DNA from: Rhizobium sp. R711 | GTDB lineage: Bacteria; Pseudomonadota; Alphaproteobacteria; Rhizobiales; Rhizobiaceae | Direction of reading: 5' to 3' | NCBI RefSeq assembly: GCF_002211365.1 | Contig: NZ_LOKZ01000038.1 | Coordinates: 177,230-241,229 of the forward strand | DNA: 64,000 nt | Shown here: positions 8,083 to 20,689 of the stretch, in pieces | Position numbering within the stretch: position 1 is the stretch's first letter | How the letters are laid out: each line of letters starts with the position of its first letter | Position numbers and translations under genes: made by a program | Notes under the pieces: generated by a model | Databases searched by the model: none | The model's input: only the letters and a program-made list of their open reading frames with translations | Told to the model about the DNA's origin: nothing

Positions 8083-9057
8083 CTACTCCGCGGCCACGGC
8101 AACGGGCATATGACCCGTCAGATATCGTTCGGCTTCGAGAGCTGCCATGCATCCCATGCCGGCGGCGGTTATCGCCTGGCGGAACGTATCGTCGGTCACG
8201 TCACCTGCGGCATAAACACCTTCGAGGCTGGTCGCCGTCGAATCCGGTGCGGTCCAGAGATAGCCATTGTCCTTCAGCTTCAGCTTGCCCTTGAAGAGCT
8301 CAGTCGCCGGAGCGTGGCCGATTGCAACAAAGACGCCGTCGACCGCAACCTCGGTGATTGCACCCGTGCGCGTGTCGCGCAGGCGAGCGCCCGTAACGGA
8401 CGGCGGCATTGGCGGCTTGGACGGCGTGCCGGTGATTTCCGCGACCTCGGTGTTCCAGAGGACTTTTATGTTTTCCTTCGAGAACAGACGTTCCTGAAGG
8501 ATTTTCTCCGAACGGAAGCCGTCGCGACGATGCACGACCGTCACCGACTTGGCGATGTTCGAGAGGTAGAGGGCTTCCTCCACAGCACTGTTGCCGCCGC
8601 CGACGACGATGACGTCCTTGTTCCGATAGAAGAAGCCGTCGCAGGTCGCGCAAGCCGAGACGCCGAAGCCTTGGAAATGTTGCTCACTCTCGATCCCCAG
8701 CCACTTCGCCTTGGCGCCGGTCGCGATGATCAGCGTATCGGCTGTCCAGACCTGACCGCTATCCGTGCGGGCCACGAACGGGCGCTGGTTCATCTCGACT
8801 TCGGTGACGATGTCGTTGACGATCTCCGCTCCGACATGCTTTGCCTGCTGGAGCATCTGATCCATAAGCCATGGTCCCTGTATGGGATCGGCAAAGCCCG
8901 GATAGTTCTCCACATCGGTAGTGATCATCAGCTGTCCGCCTTGCTCCATGCCGGCGATCAGAACTGGCTTCAGCATTGCACGGGCTGCATAGACGGCAGC
9001 CGTGTAGCCGGCAGGGCCGGAGCCGATAATGAGCACCTTGGTGTGGCGGGCGGACAT
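8083..9057 (-). CDS. trxB: Thioredoxin reductase
   Basis: A 324-residue low-molecular-weight thioredoxin reductase. The FAD-binding GSGPAG motif is at residues 12-17, the redox-active CATC disulfide at 136-139, the NADPH-binding GGGNSAVE at about 153-160, and the C-terminal FAD motif GVYAAGDVTD near 285. It transfers electrons from NADPH to thioredoxin in the cytoplasm. It leads a probable two-gene unit with the LsrB-like regulator and is divergent from lrp across a 235-bp intergenic region. Length and motifs are standard for the family; no abnormalities seen. Confidence 0.97.
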   Translation of the reverse strand: MSARHTKVLIIGSGPAGYTAAVYAARAMLKPVLIAGMEQGGQLMITTDVENYPGFADPIQGPWLMDQMLQQAKHVGAEIVNDIVTEVEMNQRPFVARTDSGQVWTADTLIIATGAKAKWLGIESEQHFQGFGVSACATCDGFFYRNKDVIVVGGGNSAVEEALYLSNIAKSVTVVHRRDGFRSEKILQERLFSKENIKVLWNTEVAEITGTPSKPPMPPSVTGARLRDTRTGAITEVAVDGVFVAIGHAPATELFKGKLKLKDNGYLWTAPDSTATSLEGVYAAGDVTDDTFRQAITAAGMGCMAALEAERYLTGHMPVAVAAE

Positions 9058-9292
9058 GGGTATTTCCTTTCGACTGTCAGGAGAGCGGCGGCTAAGAGGC
9101 GAATGAGGCCGTTTCGCGATCCATTCGCCATTTATGAACGTCCAGTGCTTTTATTCAAGGGCAGCCTTGCGTTACCAACAAGGCTTTCTCGGGCGCGCTG
9201 TGCAACGATCCATCGCTGAGTTGAAACTTTCTTGCGAATTCCGTCGCTTTATATAGAAGCTGGCGATCACGAATTAAAGGAAGGGCAGGATT

Positions 9293-9760
9293 GTGCTTCG
9301 CGCCGAACTCGATGCCATCGATATAAAGATACTGCGTGAGCTGCAGGCAGACGGACGGATGACCAATGTCGAGCTCGCCGACCGCGTCGGCATTTCGGCA
9401 CCGCCTTGCCTTCGCCGGGTGCGAAAGCTCGAAGAGACGGGCGTCATCGAAGGCTATCACGCGATGCTGAACAGCCCGAAGCTCGGCTTCGATCTTGTTG
9501 CCTTCTGCATGGTTGGCCTCAAGCATCAGTCGGAGGCCAACCTCAAGGCCTTCGCGGCGGCGACGGCGCAGTGGCCTCTGGTGCGTCAGGCCTGGATGGT
9601 TTCAGGAGACAGCGACTTCCTTCTGCATTGTGTGGCAGAGAACCTGACGCGCTTCCAGGACTTCGTTATCGAGGTGCTGACGGCGAACGAGCACGTCGAT
9701 ACCGTCCGGACGATGCTGACGATCAGACAGGTTAAGCGCGTGGGCTTGGTCGAAGTCTGA
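9293..9760 (+). CDS. lrp: Lrp/AsnC-family leucine-responsive regulator
   Basis: A 155-residue Lrp-type regulator. N-terminal HTH (LDAIDIKILRELQADGRMTNVELADRVGISAPPCLRRVRKLEETGVI) followed by a RAM ligand-binding/oligomerisation domain (about 75-150) with the typical GDSDFLLHCVAENLTRFQDFV core. The PPCLRR recognition helix matches the conserved alphaproteobacterial Lrp sequence. GTG at 9293 is the likely start, preceded by AAGGAAGGGCAGGA. It is divergent from trxB and 107 bp upstream of the lps genes. Expected role: global control of amino-acid metabolism in response to leucine or related amino acids. Confidence 0.93.
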   Translation: MLRAELDAIDIKILRELQADGRMTNVELADRVGISAPPCLRRVRKLEETGVIEGYHAMLNSPKLGFDLVAFCMVGLKHQSEANLKAFAAATAQWPLVRQAWMVSGDSDFLLHCVAENLTRFQDFVIEVLTANEHVDTVRTMLTIRQVKRVGLVEV

Positions 9761-9866
9761 GCGGCCAAAGAGCAGCAAGCAATGCTCTATGAATGAAGCG
9801 GCTTATGCCTTAATGAAGGCGCTTTGCTAGCCGTTTTGCCACGAAAGAAGACACGAAGCTCGTTCA

Positions 9867-10676
9867 ATGTCCAAGTTGCCTATTTCCGCGTTCATCATTT
9901 GCTTGAACGAAGAAGCGTACCTCGGCAATTGCATCGAGAGCCTGGATAAGTGCGCGGAGATTGTGGTCGTTGACTCTGGTTCGACGGACGGCACCGTTGC
10001 CCTGCTGCAATCCTACATCGACAAGGGATGGCCGATCCGGTTGTTTCACGAGAGGTGGCGTGGCTACGCGGGGCAGAAGCAATTTGCGCTTGATCAGTGC
10101 ACGCAGCCCTGGCGCTTGAATATTGATTCCGATGAACGGCTCGATGCGCCGTTGAGAAAGCTTTTGCCAGAGCTTATTGCCGCTTCAGACGATATCGTTG
10201 GCTGGCGTGTAGCGCGCCGCCCCTATCTGATCGGCTACGGTTATACGCCCGAGCATGTGCACGAGCGGAAGAACCTACGGCTCATCCGCAAAGGCAGAGG
10301 CGCTTATGATCTCACGCAAACTGTTCACGAAGGCATCGTGCCGACCGGGCGGGTTCAGGATGCCCCATCGGGGAGCCTGCTTCACTACCGGCCACTGGTC
10401 ATCGACGAGCAAATCCTCAAGGAGAACAAATACTCGACCTTGAAGGCTGACCAGCACTTCGCCTTGGGCGAGGGTACAACCTTTGTCAGGCTAATTTTCA
10501 GTCCGTTGCTCTATTTCTGGCGTCTGTATTTTCACAACGGCCTGTGGCGCTGCGGACAATCGGGCTTTATCGAGGCAATGACTGGCGCGGTCTACGCGTT
10601 TCTCACGCAGGCGAAGTTGTATCAGCGCAGGGCCGCGGAGCGGCATCCGAGCTTTGACGACGCAGGAAGACACTAA
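9867..10676 (+). CDS. lpsC: LPS core family 2 glycosyltransferase (LpsC-like)
   Basis: A 269-residue GT-A fold family 2 glycosyltransferase, close in layout to WaaE/KdtX-type enzymes. Visible motifs: N-terminal ISAFIICLNEEAYLGNCIESL, VVVDSGSTDGT for nucleotide binding, and the DxD-like NIDSDERLD for metal. A hydrophobic stretch near residues 205-230 suggests membrane association. It is followed after 12 bp by lpsD and then overlapping lpsE, an LPS core operon. The gene name follows the S. meliloti lps core cluster beside lrp and greA, which has the same order; acceptor and donor sugars are not deducible here. Confidence 0.85.
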   Translation: MSKLPISAFIICLNEEAYLGNCIESLDKCAEIVVVDSGSTDGTVALLQSYIDKGWPIRLFHERWRGYAGQKQFALDQCTQPWRLNIDSDERLDAPLRKLLPELIAASDDIVGWRVARRPYLIGYGYTPEHVHERKNLRLIRKGRGAYDLTQTVHEGIVPTGRVQDAPSGSLLHYRPLVIDEQILKENKYSTLKADQHFALGEGTTFVRLIFSPLLYFWRLYFHNGLWRCGQSGFIEAMTGAVYAFLTQAKLYQRRAAERHPSFDDAGRH

Positions 10677-10688
10677 GGTTCCATCGCG

Positions 10689-11720
10689 ATGAAGGTAATG
10701 CATATTCATTTCGGCAAGGAGGGTGGTGCCGAGCGTTTCTTTGTCAACCTCGTCAACGCGCTCCACGATCGTGACATCGAGCAACGCGCGCTCATTCGCC
10801 CCGATCGCAGCTGGCGCAAGGATATAGAAAAATGCGGCGAGGTTTATGAGGGGACGTTTCGGCGCATTTCGCTCTCGCGCTTTATCTTATCGGCGCGCAT
10901 GCGCGCCATCCTGAATGAATTTCAGCCAGATGTGATCATGTCGTGGCAATTGCGCGCGAGCCGTTTCATGCCGCGGTACAAGAACGCTCGGCGCATTTCG
11001 CGGCTCGGAGATTATCCGGAGCACCTCGGCTACTATCGCAATTCCGAAACGCTCATTTGTATTACGCCCGATATCGCCAAGCGGGTACGCGAACTCGGCT
11101 GGACGCGCGGCGTTGAAGTCATTGCAAATTTCACCCGCTCGGCTCCACGCGAGCCAATTGCTCGGGAAGCACTGCAAACACCTGCCGATGCCTTCGTCGT
11201 CATCGGCATGGGGCGCTTCGTAAAGCGGAAGGGCTTCGATGTGCTGATCAAGGCCATCGCAAAGACACAGGGCGCATTTCTGTGGCTGCTGGGCGATGGG
11301 CCAGAGCGCGAGAATCTTGAAAAACTTACTGATGAGCTCGGCTTGCGAGACCGTGTTCGATTTGCGGGATGGCAGATCAACGCCTATGCGTATCTTGCGT
11401 CCGCCGATGTCTTTACAGTGACCTCGCTGCACGAGCCGCTTGGGAACGTGTGCCTTGAAGGGTGGGGCGCCGGCAAGCCTACGATTGGTTCTCGCGCCGA
11501 GGGGCCGAGCTGGGTGATGACGGACGGCAAGGACGCGCTGATGGTCGATTGCGGCGATGTCGATGGGCTTGCGAATGCGATCGCGCGCGTTCGCGACGAT
11601 CCGGCCCTGCGCACCTCGTTGATCAAAGGCGGCCAAGACACCCTTGCGAACCGTTTCTCCGAGGAAGCGATCACGCAGGCTTACATCCGTTTGTTCGAAA
11701 CCGGGAAGAGCGAACCGTGA
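10689..11720 (+). CDS. lpsD: LPS core family 4 glycosyltransferase (LpsD-like)
   Basis: A 343-residue GT-B fold glycosyltransferase. The N-terminus KVMHIHFGKEGGAERFFVNLVNAL is a family 4 acceptor-domain start, and the donor site contains VIGMGRFVKRKGFDVL and the EX7E-type region HEPLGNVCLEGWGAGKPTIGSRAEGPS. It is clearly paralogous along its whole length to the next gene, lpsE: the two share the opening VMH-HFGK-GGAERFF, the central SRLGDYP and RELGWTRGVEVI segments, and the C-terminus RFSEEAI. Stop codon overlaps the GTG start of lpsE (GTGA), implying translational coupling. Role: adding a sugar to the LPS core on the cytoplasmic face. Confidence 0.87.
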   Translation: MKVMHIHFGKEGGAERFFVNLVNALHDRDIEQRALIRPDRSWRKDIEKCGEVYEGTFRRISLSRFILSARMRAILNEFQPDVIMSWQLRASRFMPRYKNARRISRLGDYPEHLGYYRNSETLICITPDIAKRVRELGWTRGVEVIANFTRSAPREPIAREALQTPADAFVVIGMGRFVKRKGFDVLIKAIAKTQGAFLWLLGDGPERENLEKLTDELGLRDRVRFAGWQINAYAYLASADVFTVTSLHEPLGNVCLEGWGAGKPTIGSRAEGPSWVMTDGKDALMVDCGDVDGLANAIARVRDDPALRTSLIKGGQDTLANRFSEEAITQAYIRLFETGKSEP

Positions 11721-12739
11721 GGGTGATGCATTTCCACTTTGGCAAGGATGGCGGAGCCGAGCGGTTCTTCGTGCATCTTGTCAACGCTTTGGCCCTGCGC
11801 GGTGTCGAGCAGAGCGCGGTCATCCGGCCCGATCGGATCTGGCGCAAGGATCTACCGGCTTCAGTCGGGATTTATGAAAGCAACTTCCGCAACCTGTCGC
11901 TGGATCGGATTCTCCTGCCGCTGAGAGTTGCTCGTGAGGCCCGACGGGTTCGGCCAGATGCGATCATGGCCTGGGCACCTCGCGCGAGCGAACTGATGCC
12001 TGACCACAAGGGATGCATCAAGATCTCCAGGCTGGGGGATTATCCGACCAATCTCAGCTATTTCAAAAACTCCGACATTCTCGTCTGCAACACGCCTGGC
12101 ATTGCCGAACATGTGCGCGAGCTGGGCTGGACGAGGGGAGTCGAGGTGATCTCGAACTTCACGAGCACTGGGCAAGTGCCCCCGGTCGATCGTGCGACGT
12201 TCGACACGCCAGCGGATGCGCCCGTCGTGATGTCAATGGGCCGTTTCGTGCCGCGCAAGGAGTTCGCGCTGCTGACGGCGGCGGTTGCGAAGCTTCCGGG
12301 CGTCTATTTGTGGCTGGCGGGCGAAGGCGAGGAACTGGAGAACGTCAAGAAGGTTGCGGCGGATCTTGGCGTGACGGACAGGGTGCGTTTTCTCGGCTGG
12401 CAGAAGGACACGCGACCGTTCGTGGCGGCTGCCGATATCTTCGTCATGCCGTCAAACCACGAGCCGCTTGGCAATGTCATTCTGGAGGCCTGGGCGCAGG
12501 GCAAGCCCGTCGTTTCCAGCCACTCCGAAGGCCCTTCCTGGTTCATGCGGGATGGCGACAATGGGCTTCTCGTTGATATCGGGAATACTGATGGGTTCTC
12601 GCAGGCCATCGAAAGGCTAATCGACAATCCGGTGCTCGCCGCAAAGGTTGCCGCGGGTGGGCGCGAAACGCTGATGAAGCAGTTCTCCGAAGAAGCGATT
12701 GCCAACGCCTATCTTGAGCTTTTCAGGCGCAAACCTTGA
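11717..12739 (+). CDS. lpsE: LPS core family 4 glycosyltransferase (LpsE-like)
   Basis: A 340-residue GT-B enzyme, paralogue of lpsD. I placed the start at GTG 11717 because it aligns exactly with the LpsD N-terminus (RVMHFHFGKDGGAERFF against KVMHIHFGKEGGAERFF) and overlaps the lpsD stop by four bases (GTGA). The frame is open much further upstream, but that part only shadows lpsD. Donor-site elements are VVMSMGRFVPRKEF and NHEPLGNVILEAWAQGKPVVSSHSEGPS. It converges with lpsB with nine bases between stop codons; a short hairpin GTCGCT-caa-AGCGAC lies at the junction without a T-run. Confidence 0.88.
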   Translation: MRVMHFHFGKDGGAERFFVHLVNALALRGVEQSAVIRPDRIWRKDLPASVGIYESNFRNLSLDRILLPLRVAREARRVRPDAIMAWAPRASELMPDHKGCIKISRLGDYPTNLSYFKNSDILVCNTPGIAEHVRELGWTRGVEVISNFTSTGQVPPVDRATFDTPADAPVVMSMGRFVPRKEFALLTAAVAKLPGVYLWLAGEGEELENVKKVAADLGVTDRVRFLGWQKDTRPFVAAADIFVMPSNHEPLGNVILEAWAQGKPVVSSHSEGPSWFMRDGDNGLLVDIGNTDGFSQAIERLIDNPVLAAKVAAGGRETLMKQFSEEAIANAYLELFRRKP

Positions 12740-12748
12740 GGCTGTCGC

Positions 12749-13822
12749 TCAAAGCGACTGGTAGACCGCGCTGAGCTTTCGAGCTTCACCTTCAATGCTG
12801 AAGGCAGCGGCTGTGTGGGCGCGCGCGCGAACCGAGGCCTGCTGGCGGCGGTTTTCGTTGTCCATGAAGAGACCGGAGGTTTGAACCATTGCATCGAGAT
12901 CGTCGCGCGGGACGATAACGCCGGTTTCGTCGGCGCCCGTTACCAGCAGTTCCGGGAATGCGCCGACGTCGGTGGCGACAACAGGGACGGCCGTTGCCAT
13001 CGCTTCGAGCGGCGTCAGACCAAAACCTTCCCAGCGCTGCGGCGCAATGAAGAGGTCGAGCGTTCGGTACCAATCGTTGATATTGGTGTGTTCGCCGACG
13101 AAAAGAATACGCTCGACCAGGCCGGCTGTAGCGACACGCGCTTTCAGTTCCTTCTCGAACTCGGCGTGCTGGGCTGTTGCGCGTCCGGCAACAATGGCGA
13201 TCCAATCCGGCCGGGTTGGCAGCAGGCGGATCATGCCGTCGACAAAAAGATCCGTGCCCTTCTGATGGCGCACGCGGCCGAAGCAGCCGACGATCTTCTT
13301 CGTGGCATCGAGACCAAGCAACTGTTTGGCAATTACCTTGTCATCAGCCGGCGAGAAGCGGGTCGTATCTATTCCGTGCAGCACGACCGTGTTCGGGACT
13401 TCCAGATAGTTCGCCGTCTTACCGCTGGTTGCGATGACGGCATCCATTCTGGAGATCAGCCATTTGGTCCAGCCGGTGTGGCGGCGCTGAGAGGCTGACG
13501 TGAAGACGATCTTCAACGGCATGCGCAGGATATCGCGCATCAGAATGGCAGGCAGCATCTCGATGTTGCGACGGGCGTGCCATATGCGAAAGCGCTTGCC
13601 ACGCGGCGGCTGCCATAGCTTCAACAAGTCACGAAAGTGGATATGCGGCAGGGATGCCGGAAGGCCCGGTCCAAGAGCGGCAATCTTCTCGCCGAGTGCG
13701 CGCTGGACCGGAATCAACTGAATGATGGTTGAGGTGACGCCGGAGAGCCGCTTTTTGAAGTTCGGCGCAATAATCTCGACGTCACTAACGTTGACGATAG
13801 CCGGTTGGCCGAGACCGTCCAC
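12749..13822 (-). CDS. lpsB: LPS core family 4 glycosyltransferase (LpsB-like mannosyltransferase)
   Basis: A 357-residue GT-B glycosyltransferase. Features: an N-terminal acceptor domain (RIWHARRNIEMLPAILMRD, VIATSGKTANYL), then VVLHGIDTTRF, GCFGRVRHQKGTDLFVDG and the donor-site PQRWEGFGLTPLEAMATAVPVVATDVGAFPE. LpsB of S. meliloti and LpcC of Rhizobium are core mannosyltransferases of this type and are required for normal LPS and symbiosis. It starts with GTG at 13822, seven bases after the greA stop, so it is probably co-transcribed with greA. Start choice is uncertain because the upstream ribosome site is weak. Confidence 0.87.
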   Translation of the reverse strand: MDGLGQPAIVNVSDVEIIAPNFKKRLSGVTSTIIQLIPVQRALGEKIAALGPGLPASLPHIHFRDLLKLWQPPRGKRFRIWHARRNIEMLPAILMRDILRMPLKIVFTSASQRRHTGWTKWLISRMDAVIATSGKTANYLEVPNTVVLHGIDTTRFSPADDKVIAKQLLGLDATKKIVGCFGRVRHQKGTDLFVDGMIRLLPTRPDWIAIVAGRATAQHAEFEKELKARVATAGLVERILFVGEHTNINDWYRTLDLFIAPQRWEGFGLTPLEAMATAVPVVATDVGAFPELLVTGADETGVIVPRDDLDAMVQTSGLFMDNENRRQQASVRARAHTAAAFSIEGEARKLSAVYQSL

Positions 13823-13829
13823 GGATCAA

Positions 13830-14306
13830 TCAGCCCCAGGAAATGGAAAGGACTTCGTAGGCCTTGGAGCCGCCGGGCGCATTGACTTCGATGGAGTCGC
13901 CGACTTCCTTGCCGATCAGTGCACGAGCGATCGGGGACGAGATGGAAATTCGCCCGGCCTTAACGTCGGCTTCTTGATCGCCAACGATCTGATAGGTCTT
14001 TTCTTCTTCGGTGTCCTCGTCGACGAGTTTCACCCTGGCGCCGAACTTGATCTTGTCACCGGACATCTTCGACAGGTCGATGACTTCGGCGCGCGCAGTC
14101 AGGTCTTCGAGCTCGCTGATCCGGCCTTCGTTGTGGCTTTGGGCTTCCTTGGCGGCATGGTATTCGGCATTTTCCGAAAGGTCACCATGCGCGCGGGCTT
14201 CGGCGATCGCCTCGATGATCCGGGGACGCTCCTCCTGCTGACGCCAGCGCAGTTCTTCCTGCAGCTTGACGAAACCACCCTGCGTCATCGGTACCTTATC
14301 AACCAT
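13830..14306 (-). CDS. greA: Transcription elongation factor GreA
   Basis: A 158-residue GreA: N-terminal antiparallel coiled coil containing the basic and acidic tip (RIIEAIAEARAHGDLSENAEYHAAKEAQ, the DLSENAEY loop being diagnostic) and a C-terminal FKBP-like domain (QIVGDQEADVKAGRISISSPIARALIGK). It stimulates transcript cleavage by backtracked RNA polymerase. The start at 14306 has AAGGA seven bases upstream and gives standard length; the frame is open to 14393. It heads a greA-lpsB unit. Confidence 0.96.
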   Translation of the reverse strand: MVDKVPMTQGGFVKLQEELRWRQQEERPRIIEAIAEARAHGDLSENAEYHAAKEAQSHNEGRISELEDLTARAEVIDLSKMSGDKIKFGARVKLVDEDTEEEKTYQIVGDQEADVKAGRISISSPIARALIGKEVGDSIEVNAPGGSKAYEVLSISWG

Positions 14307-14720
14307 TTTTTTGTCCTTCACTCCCCGCATCCGCTTAGCCGCGGACACAAAAGAAAACAGGTCCCGAAGGGGAACTTCGGAACCGTGCAACAATCCTAAC
14401 TTTTCTCCTTATAGCAGATCGCCACCGCTGATTTCCATAAAATTCGTATCGCTACTCGAAGGCGCGCTGTTTGCGACTGTAAACCCGGGCAATCTGACTT
14501 TTGGGGACTGAAACCCATAGTGAATAGAGGATGGTAGGTTCTGAATGTAGAGCATTACCGCTGTCAGCTCCAGCAGGCGGAGCCAAGGCTGGTGATCTCA
14601 ACGGGCCGCGGCATTGTTTGCGCTCTCGGGTTGCGGTCGAGCGTTGGCGTCTTCGGGTTGAATCTGTAAGCTGATACGATCGTCCTAGGCGGTATGGGCT
14701 GGTTGGCGCAGGAGGGGAAG
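14307..14720. other. Intergenic region between greA and hydrolase gene
   Basis: About 410 bp without a convincing gene. On the minus strand a possible -10 TATAAG lies about 100 bp upstream of greA, but I see no good -35 partner. No repeat or strong terminator was found. The far end carries the GGAGGGG ribosome site of the next gene. Confidence 0.5.
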
Positions 14721-15752
14721 ATGAGCGACAACTATATCATCAGTGCCAGAAAGCGGTCCGGCGATGCATTAATTGCCGAACCTGGACCGATTAAATTTCT
14801 GAAGGTACCTGCTGCGCTCGACAGCTACGATGCGCGCCAGGCAGTCTCCAGCGCGAAGGACTGGGTCGCGGAGGTGCAGGGGCTTGCGGATGGGGACGAA
14901 AACCCGAACTCGATCGGTCCGCGCGGCGATGTGCTCATCTTCGTGCACGGCTACAACAACGACATTCCGACGGTTTTAAAACGCATCAGGCAGCTTCGCG
15001 CCGACATGCGCGCGGAAGGCTGGCATGGCGAGATCGTGGCCTTCGACTGGCCGAGCGACAATCAGACACTGAACTATCTCGAGGACCGATCGGATGCCGC
15101 CGCTGTCGCAAGCGAGCTTGTGGCCAAGGGTATTCGTCTCCTGAAGCAGAGCCAGCAGACAGGCTGCGAAACCAATGTGCATCTGCTTGGTCATTCCACC
15201 GGCTGCTATGTGATCATGGACGCCTTTGCACAATCGGACAAACAGGGCGATCTTTTCAAGGCAGACTGGCGCATCGGCCAGGTGGCGTTTATTGGTGGCG
15301 ATGTCTCTACCGACAGCCTATCGCTTGCGAGCGATTGGAACCAGCCGATGTTCCGCCGGATCATGCGGCTCACCAACTATTCCAACCCCTTTGATTCCGT
15401 GCTTGCCGTTTCCAACGCGAAGAGGCTCGGTGTCGCGCCCCGCGTCGGTCGTGTCGGACTGCCGGCGTCCGTCAACGCCAAGGCGGTGGATGTCAATTGC
15501 GGTGAATATTTCAAGACGGTCGATCCAGCTTCGCAGCCGCAGATTGGTTCATGGACCCACTCATGGCACATCGGCAATCGGGTTTTTGCCCGCGACCTTG
15601 CCATGACGCTGGAAGGTGCGATCGATCGCCACGCCATTCCGACGCGGCGTGAAGAAGGGGGTAAGCTCATTTTGCAGGATCGGCCGCGACCGGCCTTTCA
15701 GGATGCCTGGAACGTCAAGGCGGACGCGCAGGATGCGAGGGCGCGAATCTAA
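14721..15752 (+). CDS. Alpha/beta hydrolase (DUF900-like)
   Basis: A 343-residue protein with a serine-hydrolase fold: LIFVHGYNNDI (oxyanion region) near residue 75, and a nucleophile elbow at LLGHSTGCYVIMDAF (GHSTG) near residue 155. The first visible motif and EIVAFDWPSDNQTLNYLEDR are typical of DUF900 alpha/beta hydrolases. The catalytic His is probably the one in SWTHSWHIGNRVFARD near the C-terminus. GGAGGGG immediately upstream fixes the start at ATG 14721. No signal peptide, so probably cytoplasmic. Substrate unknown. It converges with carB; a bidirectional hairpin separates them. Confidence 0.82.
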   Translation: MSDNYIISARKRSGDALIAEPGPIKFLKVPAALDSYDARQAVSSAKDWVAEVQGLADGDENPNSIGPRGDVLIFVHGYNNDIPTVLKRIRQLRADMRAEGWHGEIVAFDWPSDNQTLNYLEDRSDAAAVASELVAKGIRLLKQSQQTGCETNVHLLGHSTGCYVIMDAFAQSDKQGDLFKADWRIGQVAFIGGDVSTDSLSLASDWNQPMFRRIMRLTNYSNPFDSVLAVSNAKRLGVAPRVGRVGLPASVNAKAVDVNCGEYFKTVDPASQPQIGSWTHSWHIGNRVFARDLAMTLEGAIDRHAIPTRREEGGKLILQDRPRPAFQDAWNVKADAQDARARI

Positions 15753-15774
15753 CGATTTCGACGCCGCAAGAAGA

Positions 15775-15803
15775 AAGGCCGGCGCTGATGGCGCGCCGGC
15801 CTT
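15775..15803. terminator. Bidirectional terminator between hydrolase gene and carB
   Basis: An 11-bp perfect stem, AAGGCCGGCGC / GCGCCGGCCTT, with a seven-base loop. On the minus strand it is followed by TCTTCTT, on the plus strand by ATTTAT. It lies between two converging stop codons. Confidence 0.75.
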
Positions 15804-15808
15804 ATTTA

Positions 15809-19294
<3,486 letters not shown>

Positions 19295-19466
19295 GGGCTT
19301 TTTTCCGTTTCCTAGCTGCGCAGAAAGCCGGCCAGGGTGGGAGGCACCGGCCGGGTCGCGCATGTGATGGTCTTTTCAGGCTAGAAGCGGCTTATAGGCA
19401 AATGTATTTGTAAACGGAACCCCATAAATTGCGGAATCGACAGGAATTGGCAGAGCTTGCGAGAGC

Positions 19467-20495
19467 CTAGTCGATACCCGGTACGACAAGCGCCCTGATC
19501 TCGCCCCTGCGGGCGGGGTTGGAGATGGCTTCGACTGCCGCCTCGAGGCCGATTCGACGGGAGATCAGCGGCTCGACCTTGATGGTTCCTGACGCGATGA
19601 GATCGGCGGCTCGCCGGTGCGTGAACGGATTGATAAACGAGCTTGTAAGCTTGATCTCTCGAAAGAGGAGATCGAACGGTTCGATCTCGACTTTCACACC
19701 CTGCGGCATGACCCCGAGGATGATGACCGTGCCACCGCGACGCGCGAGGCCCGGCGCTTGCTCGATCGTCTCGGCAACGCCAGCGCATTCGATCACGACG
19801 TCGCCGCCGCCGGGCAGCAAGCCGTTTGCCGCCGTCAGCTGTGCGACGATGTCCCCAATCGAGGGGTCCGCGCTGGCGGTCGCGCCGAGCTTCTCGGCGA
19901 GCACGCGCTTCTCCTCGCTGCGAGTCGCGAGGACGACGTTGGTCGCTCCCGCGAGCCGGGCCAGCTGGACGACGAGCAAACCGATCACGCCGCCACCGAG
20001 CACGATGACGGAAGAGCCGGTGCGAATTTCGGCCAGGTCGACTCCGTGGATGCAGCAGGCAAGCGGCTCGCAAAAGGCGCCGTAGAGGGGAGGCAGCGTG
20101 TCGGGCAGCTCGAAGGCCTGCTGCTGCGGGATGCAGACATACTCTGCAAAGCCGCCGTCGCGATGGATGCCGATCGCCTGCAGGTTATGGCAGAGATTGA
20201 CACGGCCGCGCTGGCATTCGGGGCAGCGACCGCAGACAATATTCGGATCGCCGGTGACACGCATGCCTTCGCGAAAGCCGCTGACACCGTCACCTACCTT
20301 TTCGATGATCCCGGCGAACTCGTGGCCGAGCGTGACCGGGGACTTGGATGGAAACTCTCCGAGGAACAGATGGCGATCGGTGCCGCAAATACCGCAGGCC
20401 TCCACGCGAACAAGCAATTCACCGTGAGCTGGTTCTGGCCGCTCCATCTCACGCAAGGCCAGCTTTCCGGGCCTTTCGAGCCGCACTGCTTTCAT
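19467..20495 (-). CDS. Zinc-dependent medium-chain alcohol dehydrogenase (polyol/threonine type)
   Basis: A 342-residue zinc MDR dehydrogenase. Catalytic zinc ligands are in ACGICGTD and GHEFAG; the structural zinc cysteines are in CGRCPECQRGRVNLC; the cofactor site is VIVLGGGVIGLLVVQLARLAGA. The family oxidises secondary alcohols such as sorbitol, xylitol or L-threonine with NAD(P)+. GAGGAG seven bases before the ATG supports the start. It is monocistronic as far as I can see, between leftward carB (172 bp) and a rightward PAP2-type gene. The substrate cannot be read from the sequence; kbl-linked tdh at 38263 is a separate enzyme. Confidence 0.87.
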   Translation of the reverse strand: MKAVRLERPGKLALREMERPEPAHGELLVRVEACGICGTDRHLFLGEFPSKSPVTLGHEFAGIIEKVGDGVSGFREGMRVTGDPNIVCGRCPECQRGRVNLCHNLQAIGIHRDGGFAEYVCIPQQQAFELPDTLPPLYGAFCEPLACCIHGVDLAEIRTGSSVIVLGGGVIGLLVVQLARLAGATNVVLATRSEEKRVLAEKLGATASADPSIGDIVAQLTAANGLLPGGGDVVIECAGVAETIEQAPGLARRGGTVIILGVMPQGVKVEIEPFDLLFREIKLTSSFINPFTHRRAADLIASGTIKVEPLISRRIGLEAAVEAISNPARRGEIRALVVPGID

Positions 20496-20689
20496 CGCCT
20501 GTCTCCTCTCAGACTTCCTTGCGCAAAGAGGCCCGATCGCCGGTCCTTCGTCAAGGAGCCCGGCTTTGGAAGTGCTCGTTGCCTTGCACGAAGAAAATAT
20601 TCGTTCTGGCTCGTGTTTTTAACTGCGCTGGTTCGTAAAAATTAATAATTAGGGTGCTTTCTATTTGTCATCGCATACCGGAGGGCGGA

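Noticed and set aside
12745..12759. Hairpin GTCGCT-caa-AGCGAC between lpsE and lpsB
   Set aside because: Six base pairs with no T-run; too weak to call a terminator.
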